The position numbers and the translations under genes were made by a program. From an uncultured Bacillota bacterium (GTDB lineage Bacteria; Bacillota; Dehalobacteriia; UBA4068), in the NCBI GenBank assembly GCA_934271085.1, contig CAKQQU010000011.1, positions 1 to 35,327 on the forward strand: DNA of 35,327 bases. Reading direction: 5' to 3'. Position 1 is the first letter of the stretch; every line of letters starts with the position of its first letter. Shown here in pieces: positions 16,031-24,233 of the stretch. The notes below the pieces were generated by a model. The model was not told where the DNA came from, searched no databases, and saw nothing but the letters and a program-made list of their open reading frames with translations.

Positions 16031-19000
16031 CTAACATCCTCCTTGGCTATCTTTCTGCCCTTCAGATTTGTTTCTCGCTATGCTCATCAGCAGCTTGATC
16101 CGGTTAAGCTGATTTACCCGGCTGCTGCCGGGATCATAATCGACAGCTACGATATTGGCGGCAGGATATTTATCACGAATGGTACGGATAGCGCCTTTGC
16201 CCACCACATGATTGGGCAGACAGGCAAAGGGCTGAACGCAGATGATATTATCAATGCCCTCATGTATCATATCGATCATCTCGCCGGAAAGGAACCAGCC
16301 CTCGCCGCACATATTCCCCAGCTCCACCACTTCCTGAGCCTGTTTGGCCAGCTTGCCGATATTGGAAGGAATACGAAAACCATACTTCTTGAGCCGGGGA
16401 TAAAAAGGCTTGCGCAATCCCTCCAGAAAACTGACGGCAAAATCGCCTGACAGTTTGGAATGTAGCTTGCCTGACAGCTTATGGTAGCGATAATCGCCGT
16501 TATAAGCGCAATAAAGGAAAAACCCTATAAGATCGGGAACTACCGCTTCCCCGCCTTCGGCTTCTATCTGATCCACCACATGATTATTGGCGTCAGGATG
16601 AAATTTTACCAGGATCTCCCCCACCAGACCCACCTTGGGTTTTGCTATATCCAGCCGGGGAAGGGAGGCAAAGTCATCGATGATCTGTTTGCCCAGCCGC
16701 AAATAACTGCAGCGGTTGATGCGGGGAATAAGGCCGGTCAGTCGGCGGATCCACTGCTCGGTCAAAGCATTGGCGCTGCCTTTTACCTCCTCATAGGGGC
16801 GGGTCTGATAAAGCAGCCGCATCAGCAGATCGCCCAGCCCTATTGCGTAAAGGCCTCGCAAGATCAGTCTGGGAGTAATGCGGAAACCCGGGTTTTTTTC
16901 CAGCTTGGCAACGGATAAGGATATCACCGGCACCTGGGATAATCCCGCTTTTTCCAGGGCCCGCCTCAGCAGGCCTATATAATTGGTGGCGCGGCAGCCG
17001 CCTCCGGTCTGGGATATCATTACCGCAGTATGGTTTATATCATATTTGCCGGAAAGCAGGGCCCGCATCAGCTGACCCACAGTCATAATGGCCGGATAGC
17101 ACGCATCATTATTGACAAACTGCAGACCGCAATCCACATCTGCCTGCTCCGCTACTGGCAGAACTTTAAAATCATAGCCGCAGGAACGGAAGGCCGCCTC
17201 CGCCAGCTGGAAATGAATAGGCGACATCTGGGGAGCAAGAATGGTATAGCGGGGCTTCATCTGCCTGCTGAAAGCAGGCCGCAACCGGGGAGTAAAATCG
17301 GATTCCGGCAGACGGCTCAGCTTATCCCGCTGGCGGATAGCAGCTATCAGGGAACGGATACGGATACGGGCCGCGCCAAGATTATTGACTTCATCTATTT
17401 TAAGCAGGGTATAAAGCTTGCGTCCCTGCTCCAGTATTTCCTGTACCTGATCGGCAGTGATAGCGTCCAGGCCGCAGCCAAAGCTGTTGAGCTGTACCAG
17501 CTCCAGGCAATCATAACGCCGCACCAGATCCGCAGCCTGATAAAGGCGGGTATGATAGCTCCACTGATCCACAGCCTTGATAGGCCGGGGCAACCTGCCC
17601 AGATGAGCCACGCTGTCCTCGGTAAATACCGCAAAACCATAACCGGCTATCATCTCGGCGATACCGTGATTGATCTCCGGATCAGTATGATAAGGGCGTC
17701 CTGCCAATACTATGCCCTTACGCCCCTGCCGCTGGATTTTTTCCAGGAGCTGCTCTCCCTGAAAGAGGATATCATGCTTGAAAGCGGCGTCCTCCCGGTA
17801 AGCATCTTCAAGAGCGTCCTTAATCTCTGAGGCTGGGATATGCAGATAAGCCAGTTCCTCGCCAAGACGGCAGGCCAGGCGCTTTTTATCATCATAGGGC
17901 AAAAACGGCGAAAGAAAACGCACTCCCTCCTCCTGCAGCCCCGGTACATTATTACGGATAACTTCCGGATAGGTGGCAACGATAGGGCAGTTGAAATTAT
18001 TATCGCCGCCCAAATGCTCATCCTGTTCCTTAGGCAGGCAGGGGTAAAAAATAGTCTTTATACCCATATCCAGCAGGGACTGAATATGACCGTGAGCCAG
18101 CCGGGCAGGATAACAGACCGATTCGGAAGGCATGGTCTCCATACCCTTTTCAAACAGCTCGCGGCTGCTGCGGGGAGAGATGACTACCCGAAAGCCCAGC
18201 TTGCTGAAGAAAGTAAACCAGAAGGGATAATTTTCATACATATTTAAAACACGGGGAATACCGATGCTGCCCCTGTAAGCTTTTTCTTCACTAAGAGGCT
18301 GATAATCAAAAAGCCGCTGATATTTATAAGCAAAAAGATTCTCAGCCGCCTCCTGCCCGCCTGAACCTTCCGCCCCCCGCTCGCAGCGGTTATTGGATAT
18401 ATGCCGTCCCCCGTCTGCGAAACGGGTAATGGTCAGCAAACAGTTATTGCCGCAGCGGCCGCAGCGGGCAGTGGTCTTGGTGACGGAAAAATCAATAAGA
18501 TCCTTATCTTCCAGCAAGGATGATCTGCCGCATTGGCCCTGTTCCAGATACTCATCCCTGGCCAGCAGAGCCGCGCCGTAAGCGCCCATCAGCCCGGCCT
18601 GAGCCGGGCGGTAAGCCTCATGGCCAGATATCAGCTCAAAACAGCGCAGCACTGCCTCGTTAAGAAAACTGCCTCCCTGCACTATGACCTTACGGCCCAT
18701 TTCCTCAGGACTGTGGAGCTTGATAACTTTATAAAGGGCGTTTTTGATAACAGAATAGGAAAGGCCGGCAGCAATATCCGCCGGAGTTGCCCCTTCTTTT
18801 TGAGCCTGCTTTACCTGGGAATTCATAAAAACGGTACAACGGGAACCCAGATCCACCGGGTGGCGGGCGCTAAGAGCCATCTCCCCAAACTGGGCAGGGG
18901 TTTTGCCCATGGCGCGGGCAAAAGTTTCTATAAAAGAGCCGCAGCCGGAAGAGCAGGCCTCGTTGAGCTGGATACGGTCAATACTGTGCTCCCGTATACG

Positions 19001-20284
19001 CAGGCACTTCATATCCTGACCGCCGATATCCAAAACAAAACTGACATCAGGCAGCAGTTCTTCCGCCGCCCGGTAATGAGCCACTGTTTCTATCTCCCCC
19101 ATATCCGTATGGAGACCGGCCTTGATAAGAGCTTCGCCATAGCCGGTAACACAGCAGCGGGCCAAATATGCGCCCTCCGGCTTTTGGGCATAGAATTCCC
19201 GCAGCATGGCAATGACCGTTTCCAAAGGATGGCCGCCATTATTGCTGTAACGGCTGAAAAGCAAACGGCCTTCATTATCTATTACCGCCATTTTGGCAGT
19301 GGTGCTGCCTGCATCGATGCCCAGCCATACGGGACCTTCGGCCTCTGCGAGAGGGGCTTCCGCTATTCCTTCCCGGCTGTGACGGCTGCGGAATTCCCGC
19401 AGCTCCTGCTCATCAGCAAACAGGGGCGGCAGTACATTAGCGCTATCCAGTCTGCGGTTTTCCAATCCCGCAAGCCTGGCCAATAATTCGCTGCCCTTGA
19501 CAGCACAGGCCGGATCTGCTTCCAGAGCAGCTCCCCTGGCGATGAAAACCTGGGCCTTTTCCGGCAGGATTATCTGCTCATCACTGAGATGCAGAGTTTC
19601 CCCGAAGCGGCGGCGCAGCTGAGGGAGAAAATGCAGCGGCCCGCCCAGAAAGGCGATATTGCCGCGTATGGGTTTACCGCAGGCCAGCCCGGATATAGTC
19701 TGATTCACCACCGACTGAAATACTGACGCTGCAATATCGCTGCGAGCTGCCCCCTCGTTAAGCAGGGGCTGGATATCACTTTTGGCAAAAACCCCGCAGC
19801 GGGAAGCAATGGGGTAAATGGTAGTGGCAGAGGCTGCCAGCTCATCCAGTCCGGCCAGATCGGTCTGGAGCAAAGATGCCATCTGATCCAGAAAGGCCCC
19901 GGTACCGCCTGCGCAGGAGCCGTTCATCCGCTGCTCGGGGCAGACACCCATATAGGTGATCTTGGCGTCTTCCCCACCCAGCTCAATAGCCACGTCAGCA
20001 GTTGGGGCATAGGCGCGTATGGCAGTAAGCCCTGCCACCACTTCCTGGGTAAAGGGCAGCTCCAGAAGTTCAGCCGCAGCGATCCCCGCAGAACCCGTTA
20101 CCATCAGGGATATTTCTTCGTCCTCCATGCCCTGCAGCATATCCCTAAAAAGGGAGACCACAGCTCCTCCTATATCCGCATAATGGCGCCGGTAATCATC
20201 TTTTAGCAGTTCCCCTGCTTCATTATGTATTGCCATTTTCACGGTGGTGGATCCTATATCCAATCCTGCGGTATATCTTCCCAT
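16031..20284 (-). CDS. Giant 2-hydroxyacyl-CoA dehydratase activase-related protein (two ASKHA domains plus C-terminal domains)
   Basis: The 1417-residue protein (ATG 20284, GGAGG upstream) carries two BadF/BadG/HgdC-type ATPase domains. Domain 1 (about 1-260) begins A-G-L-D-I-G-S-T-T-V-K and has cysteines C124 (S-C-A-G-G-T-G) and C163 (R-C-G-V-F). Domain 2 (about 318-580) begins L-G-I-D-A-G-S-T-T-A-K, with C444 and C483 at the same spacing of 39. In HgdC these two cysteines bind a [4Fe-4S] cluster shared across a dimer. Next come a small cysteine motif (C608-x-x-C-x-x-x-C615, C634) and a DUF2229-type region. The C-terminal part resembles the dehydratase B-subunit fold. Such fused proteins couple ATP hydrolysis to low-potential electron transfer, but their own substrate is unknown. 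It is transcribed alone, divergent from a TetR regulator. Confidence 0.9.
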   Translation of the reverse strand: MGRYTAGLDIGSTTVKMAIHNEAGELLKDDYRRHYADIGGAVVSLFRDMLQGMEDEEISLMVTGSAGIAAAELLELPFTQEVVAGLTAIRAYAPTADVAIELGGEDAKITYMGVCPEQRMNGSCAGGTGAFLDQMASLLQTDLAGLDELAASATTIYPIASRCGVFAKSDIQPLLNEGAARSDIAASVFQSVVNQTISGLACGKPIRGNIAFLGGPLHFLPQLRRRFGETLHLSDEQIILPEKAQVFIARGAALEADPACAVKGSELLARLAGLENRRLDSANVLPPLFADEQELREFRSRHSREGIAEAPLAEAEGPVWLGIDAGSTTAKMAVIDNEGRLLFSRYSNNGGHPLETVIAMLREFYAQKPEGAYLARCCVTGYGEALIKAGLHTDMGEIETVAHYRAAEELLPDVSFVLDIGGQDMKCLRIREHSIDRIQLNEACSSGCGSFIETFARAMGKTPAQFGEMALSARHPVDLGSRCTVFMNSQVKQAQKEGATPADIAAGLSYSVIKNALYKVIKLHSPEEMGRKVIVQGGSFLNEAVLRCFELISGHEAYRPAQAGLMGAYGAALLARDEYLEQGQCGRSSLLEDKDLIDFSVTKTTARCGRCGNNCLLTITRFADGGRHISNNRCERGAEGSGGQEAAENLFAYKYQRLFDYQPLSEEKAYRGSIGIPRVLNMYENYPFWFTFFSKLGFRVVISPRSSRELFEKGMETMPSESVCYPARLAHGHIQSLLDMGIKTIFYPCLPKEQDEHLGGDNNFNCPIVATYPEVIRNNVPGLQEEGVRFLSPFLPYDDKKRLACRLGEELAYLHIPASEIKDALEDAYREDAAFKHDILFQGEQLLEKIQRQGRKGIVLAGRPYHTDPEINHGIAEMIAGYGFAVFTEDSVAHLGRLPRPIKAVDQWSYHTRLYQAADLVRRYDCLELVQLNSFGCGLDAITADQVQEILEQGRKLYTLLKIDEVNNLGAARIRIRSLIAAIRQRDKLSRLPESDFTPRLRPAFSRQMKPRYTILAPQMSPIHFQLAEAAFRSCGYDFKVLPVAEQADVDCGLQFVNNDACYPAIMTVGQLMRALLSGKYDINHTAVMISQTGGGCRATNYIGLLRRALEKAGLSQVPVISLSVAKLEKNPGFRITPRLILRGLYAIGLGDLLMRLLYQTRPYEEVKGSANALTEQWIRRLTGLIPRINRCSYLRLGKQIIDDFASLPRLDIAKPKVGLVGEILVKFHPDANNHVVDQIEAEGGEAVVPDLIGFFLYCAYNGDYRYHKLSGKLHSKLSGDFAVSFLEGLRKPFYPRLKKYGFRIPSNIGKLAKQAQEVVELGNMCGEGWFLSGEMIDMIHEGIDNIICVQPFACLPNHVVGKGAIRTIRDKYPAANIVAVDYDPGSSRVNQLNRIKLLMSIARNKSEGQKDSQGGC

Positions 20285-20312
20285 TATTCCTCCAAAATCT
20301 GCGAACAACACG

Positions 20313-20341
20313 TTGTCTGATTATGTCGATTATGATATAAT
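20313..20341 (+). promoter_or_regulatory. Promoter of the tetR gene
   Basis: TTGTCT (20313-20318), a 17-bp spacer and TATAAT (20336-20341) point at the TetR gene. The spacer contains the direct repeat GATTATG-TC-GATTATG. The AT-rich stretch also offers -10-like elements on the other strand for the activase gene. Confidence 0.6.
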
Positions 20342-20347
20342 TATAAT

Positions 20348-20400
20348 AGAAAAAAACGATAATTCCCACAAACAATTTCAGGAATATCTGTCGTTTTTTT
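20348..20400. repeat. Imperfect inverted repeat in the divergent activase-tetR region
   Basis: AAAAAACGATAATTCC pairs imperfectly with a downstream GGAATATCTGTCG and T-run. The arms are about 15-18 nt with a short loop between. In the plus direction this has the shape of a terminator or attenuator ahead of the TetR gene; in either direction it could be a TetR operator. I cannot decide between these. Confidence 0.4.
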
Positions 20401-20427
20401 GGAAAAATGGAAGAAAGAGGTCGAAAA

Positions 20428-21060
20428 ATGCAGGAACAAAACGAATCCCGCAAAGTACAGGAAACCAAGCAACGCACCAAAAACGCTTTTCTGGAGCTGT
20501 GCGGCGAAAAAAAGATCGATAAGATCAGCGTCAAGGAGCTTACTGCCAGGGCCGGTATCAACCGCAGCACCTTTTATGCTCATTATCAGGATATTTACGA
20601 CCTCAAGGAACAGGTGCTGACAGATTTTCGTGCCACCATGCAAAAAAAGGTTCTTCCCCTGGTAATGGATATAGCCTACGGACGCAATATGACTGAGGCC
20701 AGTTATACCATTATTAAAATGTATGAGGAAAACCGCGCTCTTTACCGGGCCTTTTTAGTCAAAAACCGGGACGACCGTATAGTGGACGGTTTTAAAACTG
20801 TTTCCGTGGATATATTACGCAAGCGTTTCAGCGGTATGGGGGTAGCGCCTCCTGATGATCTGGAATACATAATGGAATATATTATCGCAGGGCAGATAGC
20901 TCTGCTGGGAATGTGGGCCAGCGCCGAAAAACCCATCAGTGCCGAAAATCTGGTGAGGCTGGTAAGGGATCTCAACTATTTTGGGCCGGTGCATTGTCTT
21001 TTTGCAGGCAATACCCCAGTACCGGACGACTCATCCGCAAACAGTACATCCCCTATGTAA
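20428..21060 (+). CDS. TetR/AcrR-family transcriptional regulator
   Basis: ATG 20428 is chosen because AAAGAGG lies seven bases upstream; an in-frame ATG 21 bases earlier has no ribosome site. The 210-residue product has a TetR N-terminal helix-turn-helix (residues about 10-60: T-K-N-A-F-L-E-L-C, then K-I-S-V-K-E-L-T-A-R-A-G-I-N-R-S-T-F-Y-A-H-Y), followed by an all-helical ligand and dimer domain. Its C-terminal tail is rich in P, D and S. It is divergent from the giant activase gene, and a shared control region of about 140 bp suggests it represses that gene and itself. The effector is not known. Confidence 0.88.
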   Translation: MQEQNESRKVQETKQRTKNAFLELCGEKKIDKISVKELTARAGINRSTFYAHYQDIYDLKEQVLTDFRATMQKKVLPLVMDIAYGRNMTEASYTIIKMYEENRALYRAFLVKNRDDRIVDGFKTVSVDILRKRFSGMGVAPPDDLEYIMEYIIAGQIALLGMWASAEKPISAENLVRLVRDLNYFGPVHCLFAGNTPVPDDSSANSTSPM

Positions 21061-21194
21061 TATCAATAATACCGCAGCCGGAAATCGGCATGGAGTATCA
21101 GCGGCTCAACAGATTATATTCAGACAATGCTGGGGGAATACTGATCTTTTTGCAGCGTGTATGTGATATCTGACATTGCTTTGATTATAATATT

Positions 21195-21210
21195 CCCTGC
21201 CCGGGCAGGG
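21195..21210. repeat. Perfect 16-nt palindrome
   Basis: CCCTGCCCGGGCAGGG is fully self-complementary with no loop. It is the first of three strong palindromes in the gap between tetR and aroQ. Confidence 0.7.
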
Positions 21211-21230
21211 TGCAGTATACCGACCGGTTA

Positions 21231-21275
21231 ATAAAACAGATATGCCCGCTTTTTAAGCGGGCATATCTGTTTTAT
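21231..21275. terminator. Exceptionally long perfect hairpin, bidirectional terminator
   Basis: Arms 21231-21251 and 21255-21275 are perfectly complementary over 21 bp with a loop of only three T. The outer part is AT-rich and the core is GC-rich (GCCCGC/GCGGGC), as in a two-way terminator between the convergent tetR and aroQ genes. T-rich DNA lies on the tetR side. Confidence 0.8.
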
Positions 21276-21340
21276 CATTATATTTTTGGTATCAGCAGCC
21301 GCTGCCCTACGATATGCTTCCGCAAGCTGTAGGAATCCAT

Positions 21341-21358
21341 CCCGGCAGCGCTGCCGGG
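21341..21358. repeat. Perfect 18-nt palindrome just after aroQ
   Basis: CCCGGCAGC is followed directly by its reverse complement GCTGCCGGG, five bases past the aroQ stop. No T-run is present, so termination alone does not explain it. A weaker stem, CCTAC...GTAGG, lies beside it (about 21306-21333). Confidence 0.65.
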
Positions 21359-21362
21359 AAAA

Positions 21363-21791
21363 TCACTTCAGCTCTGCCAGCAACTGCAGGGCCTGCCGGT
21401 AGCCGTCAAAACCGACTCCCTTAAAGGTAGCCAGGCAATAAGGACGTATATAGGAAACTCGGCGAAAATCCTCTCGGCTGTCCGGGTCGGTAAGATGCAC
21501 CTCTACTGTGGGCAAAGCTACAGCCGCCACGGCGTCCGCCAAAGCTACGCTGGTATGGGTATAGCCTCCCGGGTTGATAATAATGGCGTCCTCCCTGCCA
21601 TAAGCAGCCTGCACCTCATCGATAATGCTGCCTTCATGATTGGACTGAAAAATTCTGACCTCCATACCCAGGGCAGCAGCCTCATTGCGGATAAACTGTT
21701 CCAGCTGCTGATAACTGTTTTGGCCATAAATCTCCGGCTGCCGTATACCCAGCATATTCAAATTAGGCCCGTTTATTACCAGTACTTTCAA
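21363..21791 (-). CDS. aroQ: 3-dehydroquinate dehydratase, type II
   Basis: The 142-residue protein has the type II dehydroquinase size and motifs: V-L-V-I-N-G-P-N-L-N-M-L-G at the N-terminus (substrate loop), the catalytic tyrosine in the region E-I-Y-G-Q, F-Q-S-N-H-E-G, I-I-N-P-G-G-Y-T-H-T-S-V-A-L-x-D, and E-V-H-L-T-D-P-D-S-R-E. It removes water from 3-dehydroquinate in the third step of the shikimate pathway. The start is TTG at 21791, with GGAGGG upstream. It overlaps the 3' end of the aroE-aroK fusion by 29 bases, so it is translationally coupled. It is the last gene of the aro operon, followed by strong hairpins. All expected active-site motifs are present. Confidence 0.95.
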   Translation of the reverse strand: MKVLVINGPNLNMLGIRQPEIYGQNSYQQLEQFIRNEAAALGMEVRIFQSNHEGSIIDEVQAAYGREDAIIINPGGYTHTSVALADAVAAVALPTVEVHLTDPDSREDFRRVSYIRPYCLATFKGVGFDGYRQALQLLAELK

Positions 21792-23037
21792 GATAATCCC
21801 TCCATATCCTTGCCGCGCAGTCTGTCACAGTTCCTTCATTACTTACCGCCATATCGGCAAATTTTTCATACATGGGATAGCGTACCTCTTCCAGGGCAGC
21901 CAAATCTCCCCGGGATAAGGGGCGCCCCTCTGTGGCTAATTTGCCGCGGCTGCGCTGAAGCCAGTATATCCTGGCATTTTGCTGCAGGTAAAATCGGTTC
22001 TCCGGCCTTATTACCACACCGCCTCCGCAGGATATGATAAGACCGCTTTCACCGCCCCAGCGGGCAGCCTGAGCAGATTCCTGATCCCTGAATACTTCTT
22101 CTCCCTGCTCATTAATGATATCTTCCGGCGTTTTACCGGCTGCTTTCCAGATCTCCTCATCAAGATCCACCAGCCTTCTGCCGCAAATACCGGCCAGCTC
22201 CCTGCCTATACTGCTTTTACCGCAGCCCGGCATGCCGATAAGCACTATATTTTCCTGCTGCCGCAAAAGACGGCTGATAATATCCTCTGTCTGCTGTTGA
22301 GGATATAATAAATCAGGCTCACTGCCGTTAAACACCAGGTTGGCTGCTACTGCCTGGGCAGCCAGCATAGGCAGGCCGCCGCTGCATATATAACCCATAT
22401 CGGCGGCATCCAAAAGCAGCCTGCTGCGCAGAGGATTATAAATAAGATCAATCACAGCGGGGCGCTTCTTCATATTAGCCAGATTTTCCCGGGAAAGCGG
22501 GCTTTGGCCGCAATGAGGATACATGCCGCAGGGAGTTGCATTGATAATAATATCGCTGTCATAATGGTCTGCAAGGCGGGACATATCCCCATCCGGCCCG
22601 CCCCCGCGGGAAAGCATAACCATTTCCCCTGCTGCGGAAAGCCGGGCCGCTGCGGCCGCGGCCGCTGCGGCGCCGCCGCAGCCTATTATCAGCACTTTCT
22701 GTCCCTGCATACATATACCGCTGCGCTCAGCCAGATAAAGCAGACCGCAGATATCCGTATTATCTCCCAGCAGCCTGCCGTCGGCCAACCGTACCACTGT
22801 ATTTACCGAGCCGGTCATCCCGGCTCTTTCCGTAAGCACATCACAGCAGGCGGCAGCGGTTTTTTTATATGGTATGGTTACATTGACCCCACCCAGATCC
22901 GGATCATGCAAAAATGATTCCAGATCCGCTTCTGCCAATTCAAACAGTTTATAATCAGCTTTTCCCAGCAGGCTGTGGATAAACGGCGACCAGCTATGGG
23001 AAAGCGCACCGCCCACCAAACCGTAAAACCTGGCCAT
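21763..23037 (-). CDS. aroE-aroK: Shikimate dehydrogenase-shikimate kinase fusion (AroE-AroK)
   Basis: The 424-residue protein joins two consecutive pathway enzymes. AroE (about 1-250) shows S-H-S-W-S-P-F-I-H, N-V-T-I-P-Y-K, G-D-N-T-D-I-C-G, a Rossmann loop G-C-G-G followed by eight alanines (122-129 region), and I-N-A-T-P-C-G-M. AroK (about 262-424) shows Walker A G-M-P-G-C-G-K-S-S-I-G, D-L-D-E-E-I, E-x-V-F-R-D-Q-E, and I-S-C-G-G-G-V-V. The reactions are 3-dehydroshikimate to shikimate with NADPH, then phosphorylation by ATP. The polyalanine run comes from a GC-rich repeat and is unusual for the NADP loop. The gene lies 98 nt after the aroC stop. Both halves look intact; fusions of these two are known but uncommon. 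Confidence 0.92.
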   Translation of the reverse strand: MARFYGLVGGALSHSWSPFIHSLLGKADYKLFELAEADLESFLHDPDLGGVNVTIPYKKTAAACCDVLTERAGMTGSVNTVVRLADGRLLGDNTDICGLLYLAERSGICMQGQKVLIIGCGGAAAAAAAAARLSAAGEMVMLSRGGGPDGDMSRLADHYDSDIIINATPCGMYPHCGQSPLSRENLANMKKRPAVIDLIYNPLRSRLLLDAADMGYICSGGLPMLAAQAVAANLVFNGSEPDLLYPQQQTEDIISRLLRQQENIVLIGMPGCGKSSIGRELAGICGRRLVDLDEEIWKAAGKTPEDIINEQGEEVFRDQESAQAARWGGESGLIISCGGGVVIRPENRFYLQQNARIYWLQRSRGKLATEGRPLSRGDLAALEEVRYPMYEKFADMAVSNEGTVTDCAARIWRDYLESTGNKRA

Positions 23038-23135
23038 GTTCTGTTTCTCCTTGGGGGTTCCCGGTAAGCCGGAGCATCATGGGTAACCCTCTGCAAATTC
23101 AGATTGTTTTCTACTTCTGGACAGCAACTTCCTTC

Positions 23136-24233
23136 TTAAATACAAATAGTTTTCCGGGCTTCCATCAGCATATCAGCCAGAACCAATGCCATGGCAGCTT
23201 CCATAATAGGGCAGCAGAGCAAAGCCACGCAGGGATCATGCCTGACTTTGCTCTGGATGAAAGTCTCTTTCCCGGAAACCATATCCACCGTCCGCTGCTC
23301 AAGAGCTATGGATGGGGTAGGTTTAAAGGCTATCTGCTGGGTAAGCGGCATACCGTTGCTCATACCGCCCAGAATACCGCCGCAATTATTACTGACAGTA
23401 GCTATGCTGCCATCATACCGCCGGTAAAAGCTGTCATTATTCTGTGAACCGCGAAGCCGGTCGGAGTCAAATACTGCACCAAATTCAATGCCTTTGGCTG
23501 CGGGAATAGCCATTAATACTGCTGCCAGACGGGGCTCCAGCCCTGCAAAAAGCGGGCCTCCCAGACCAACAGGCAAACCAATGGCTGCAGCCTGAATAAT
23601 GCCTCCCAAAGAATCTCCCTGCTGTCTGGCCAGTTCTCCTGTCAGGCTAATCCTGTGTCTGGCTTCATCGTCCAGCACCGGCAATACTTTGCGCGACAGG
23701 CCGACCAGCAACTGTCTGGTGGGATAAAGAGGCAAAGGCCTGTCCTCCACCTTGCCAATGCGCAGTAAATGGCTGCCCACATATATGCCATCCTCAGCCA
23801 AAAGCTGTATCGCAATACCCCCGGCCAGACACAAAGGAGCAGTAAGCCTTACAGAAAAAGGGCGCCGCCTGACATATCCAGCCTGGAGCCATATTTGCAA
23901 TAAACCGGATAATCCGCATGTCCGGGCCGGGGCTTTGCCTTCAGCATTTTATAATCACCGGCACGCGCATCACGATTGGCTATTACAGCCGCCAAAGGTT
24001 TGCCATCACATACTCTCTGTTTGTCAATACCGGCTGTAAAGTACGGTATATCCGGTTCATGACGCCGGAATGTAAGGGAGGCTCCGGGGCGGCATCTGTT
24101 CAAAAAGGTCTGCAGCGGCTCCATATCTACAGTAAAGCCTGCAGGCAGCCCTTCCAGTACGCAACCTACGGGCAGGTCCGTGGGATGTGCCGAATATGGT
24201 CAGCCTGAGCTTTCTTCCTATTTCAGACAGCAT
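23136..24233 (-). pseudogene. aroC: Chorismate synthase with two compensating frameshifts
   Basis: The full gene would have 366 codons, the usual AroC length, and would start at ATG 24233 inside the end of aroA. The N-terminal frame gives S-E-I-G-R-K-L-R-L-T-I-F-G-T-S-H-G-P-A, the AroC signature. One extra base in the GGG at 24170-24172 then shifts it. The next 100 or so codons (V-G-C-V-L-E-G-L-P-A-G-F, then N-R-C-R-P-G-A, K-P-R-P-G-H-A-D-Y) lie in a second frame. Near 23858-23866, where CCCTTTTT stands on the coding strand, one base is missing and the original frame resumes with F-S-V-R-L-T-A-P-L. The C-terminal part keeps G-G-M-S-N-G-M-P, K-P-T-P-S-I and R-H-D-P-C, though the usual arginine after R-H-D-P-C is gone. 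A true pseudogene is likely; two sequencing errors in homopolymers are the alternative. Confidence 0.85.

Noticed and set aside
20407..20427. Earlier ATG for the TetR gene
   Set aside because: It has no ribosome site, and the extra residues would include the ribosome site of the ATG at 20428.
21195..21358. CRISPR-like or insertion-sequence ends
   Set aside because: The palindromes differ from one another, are not regularly spaced and enclose no transposase.
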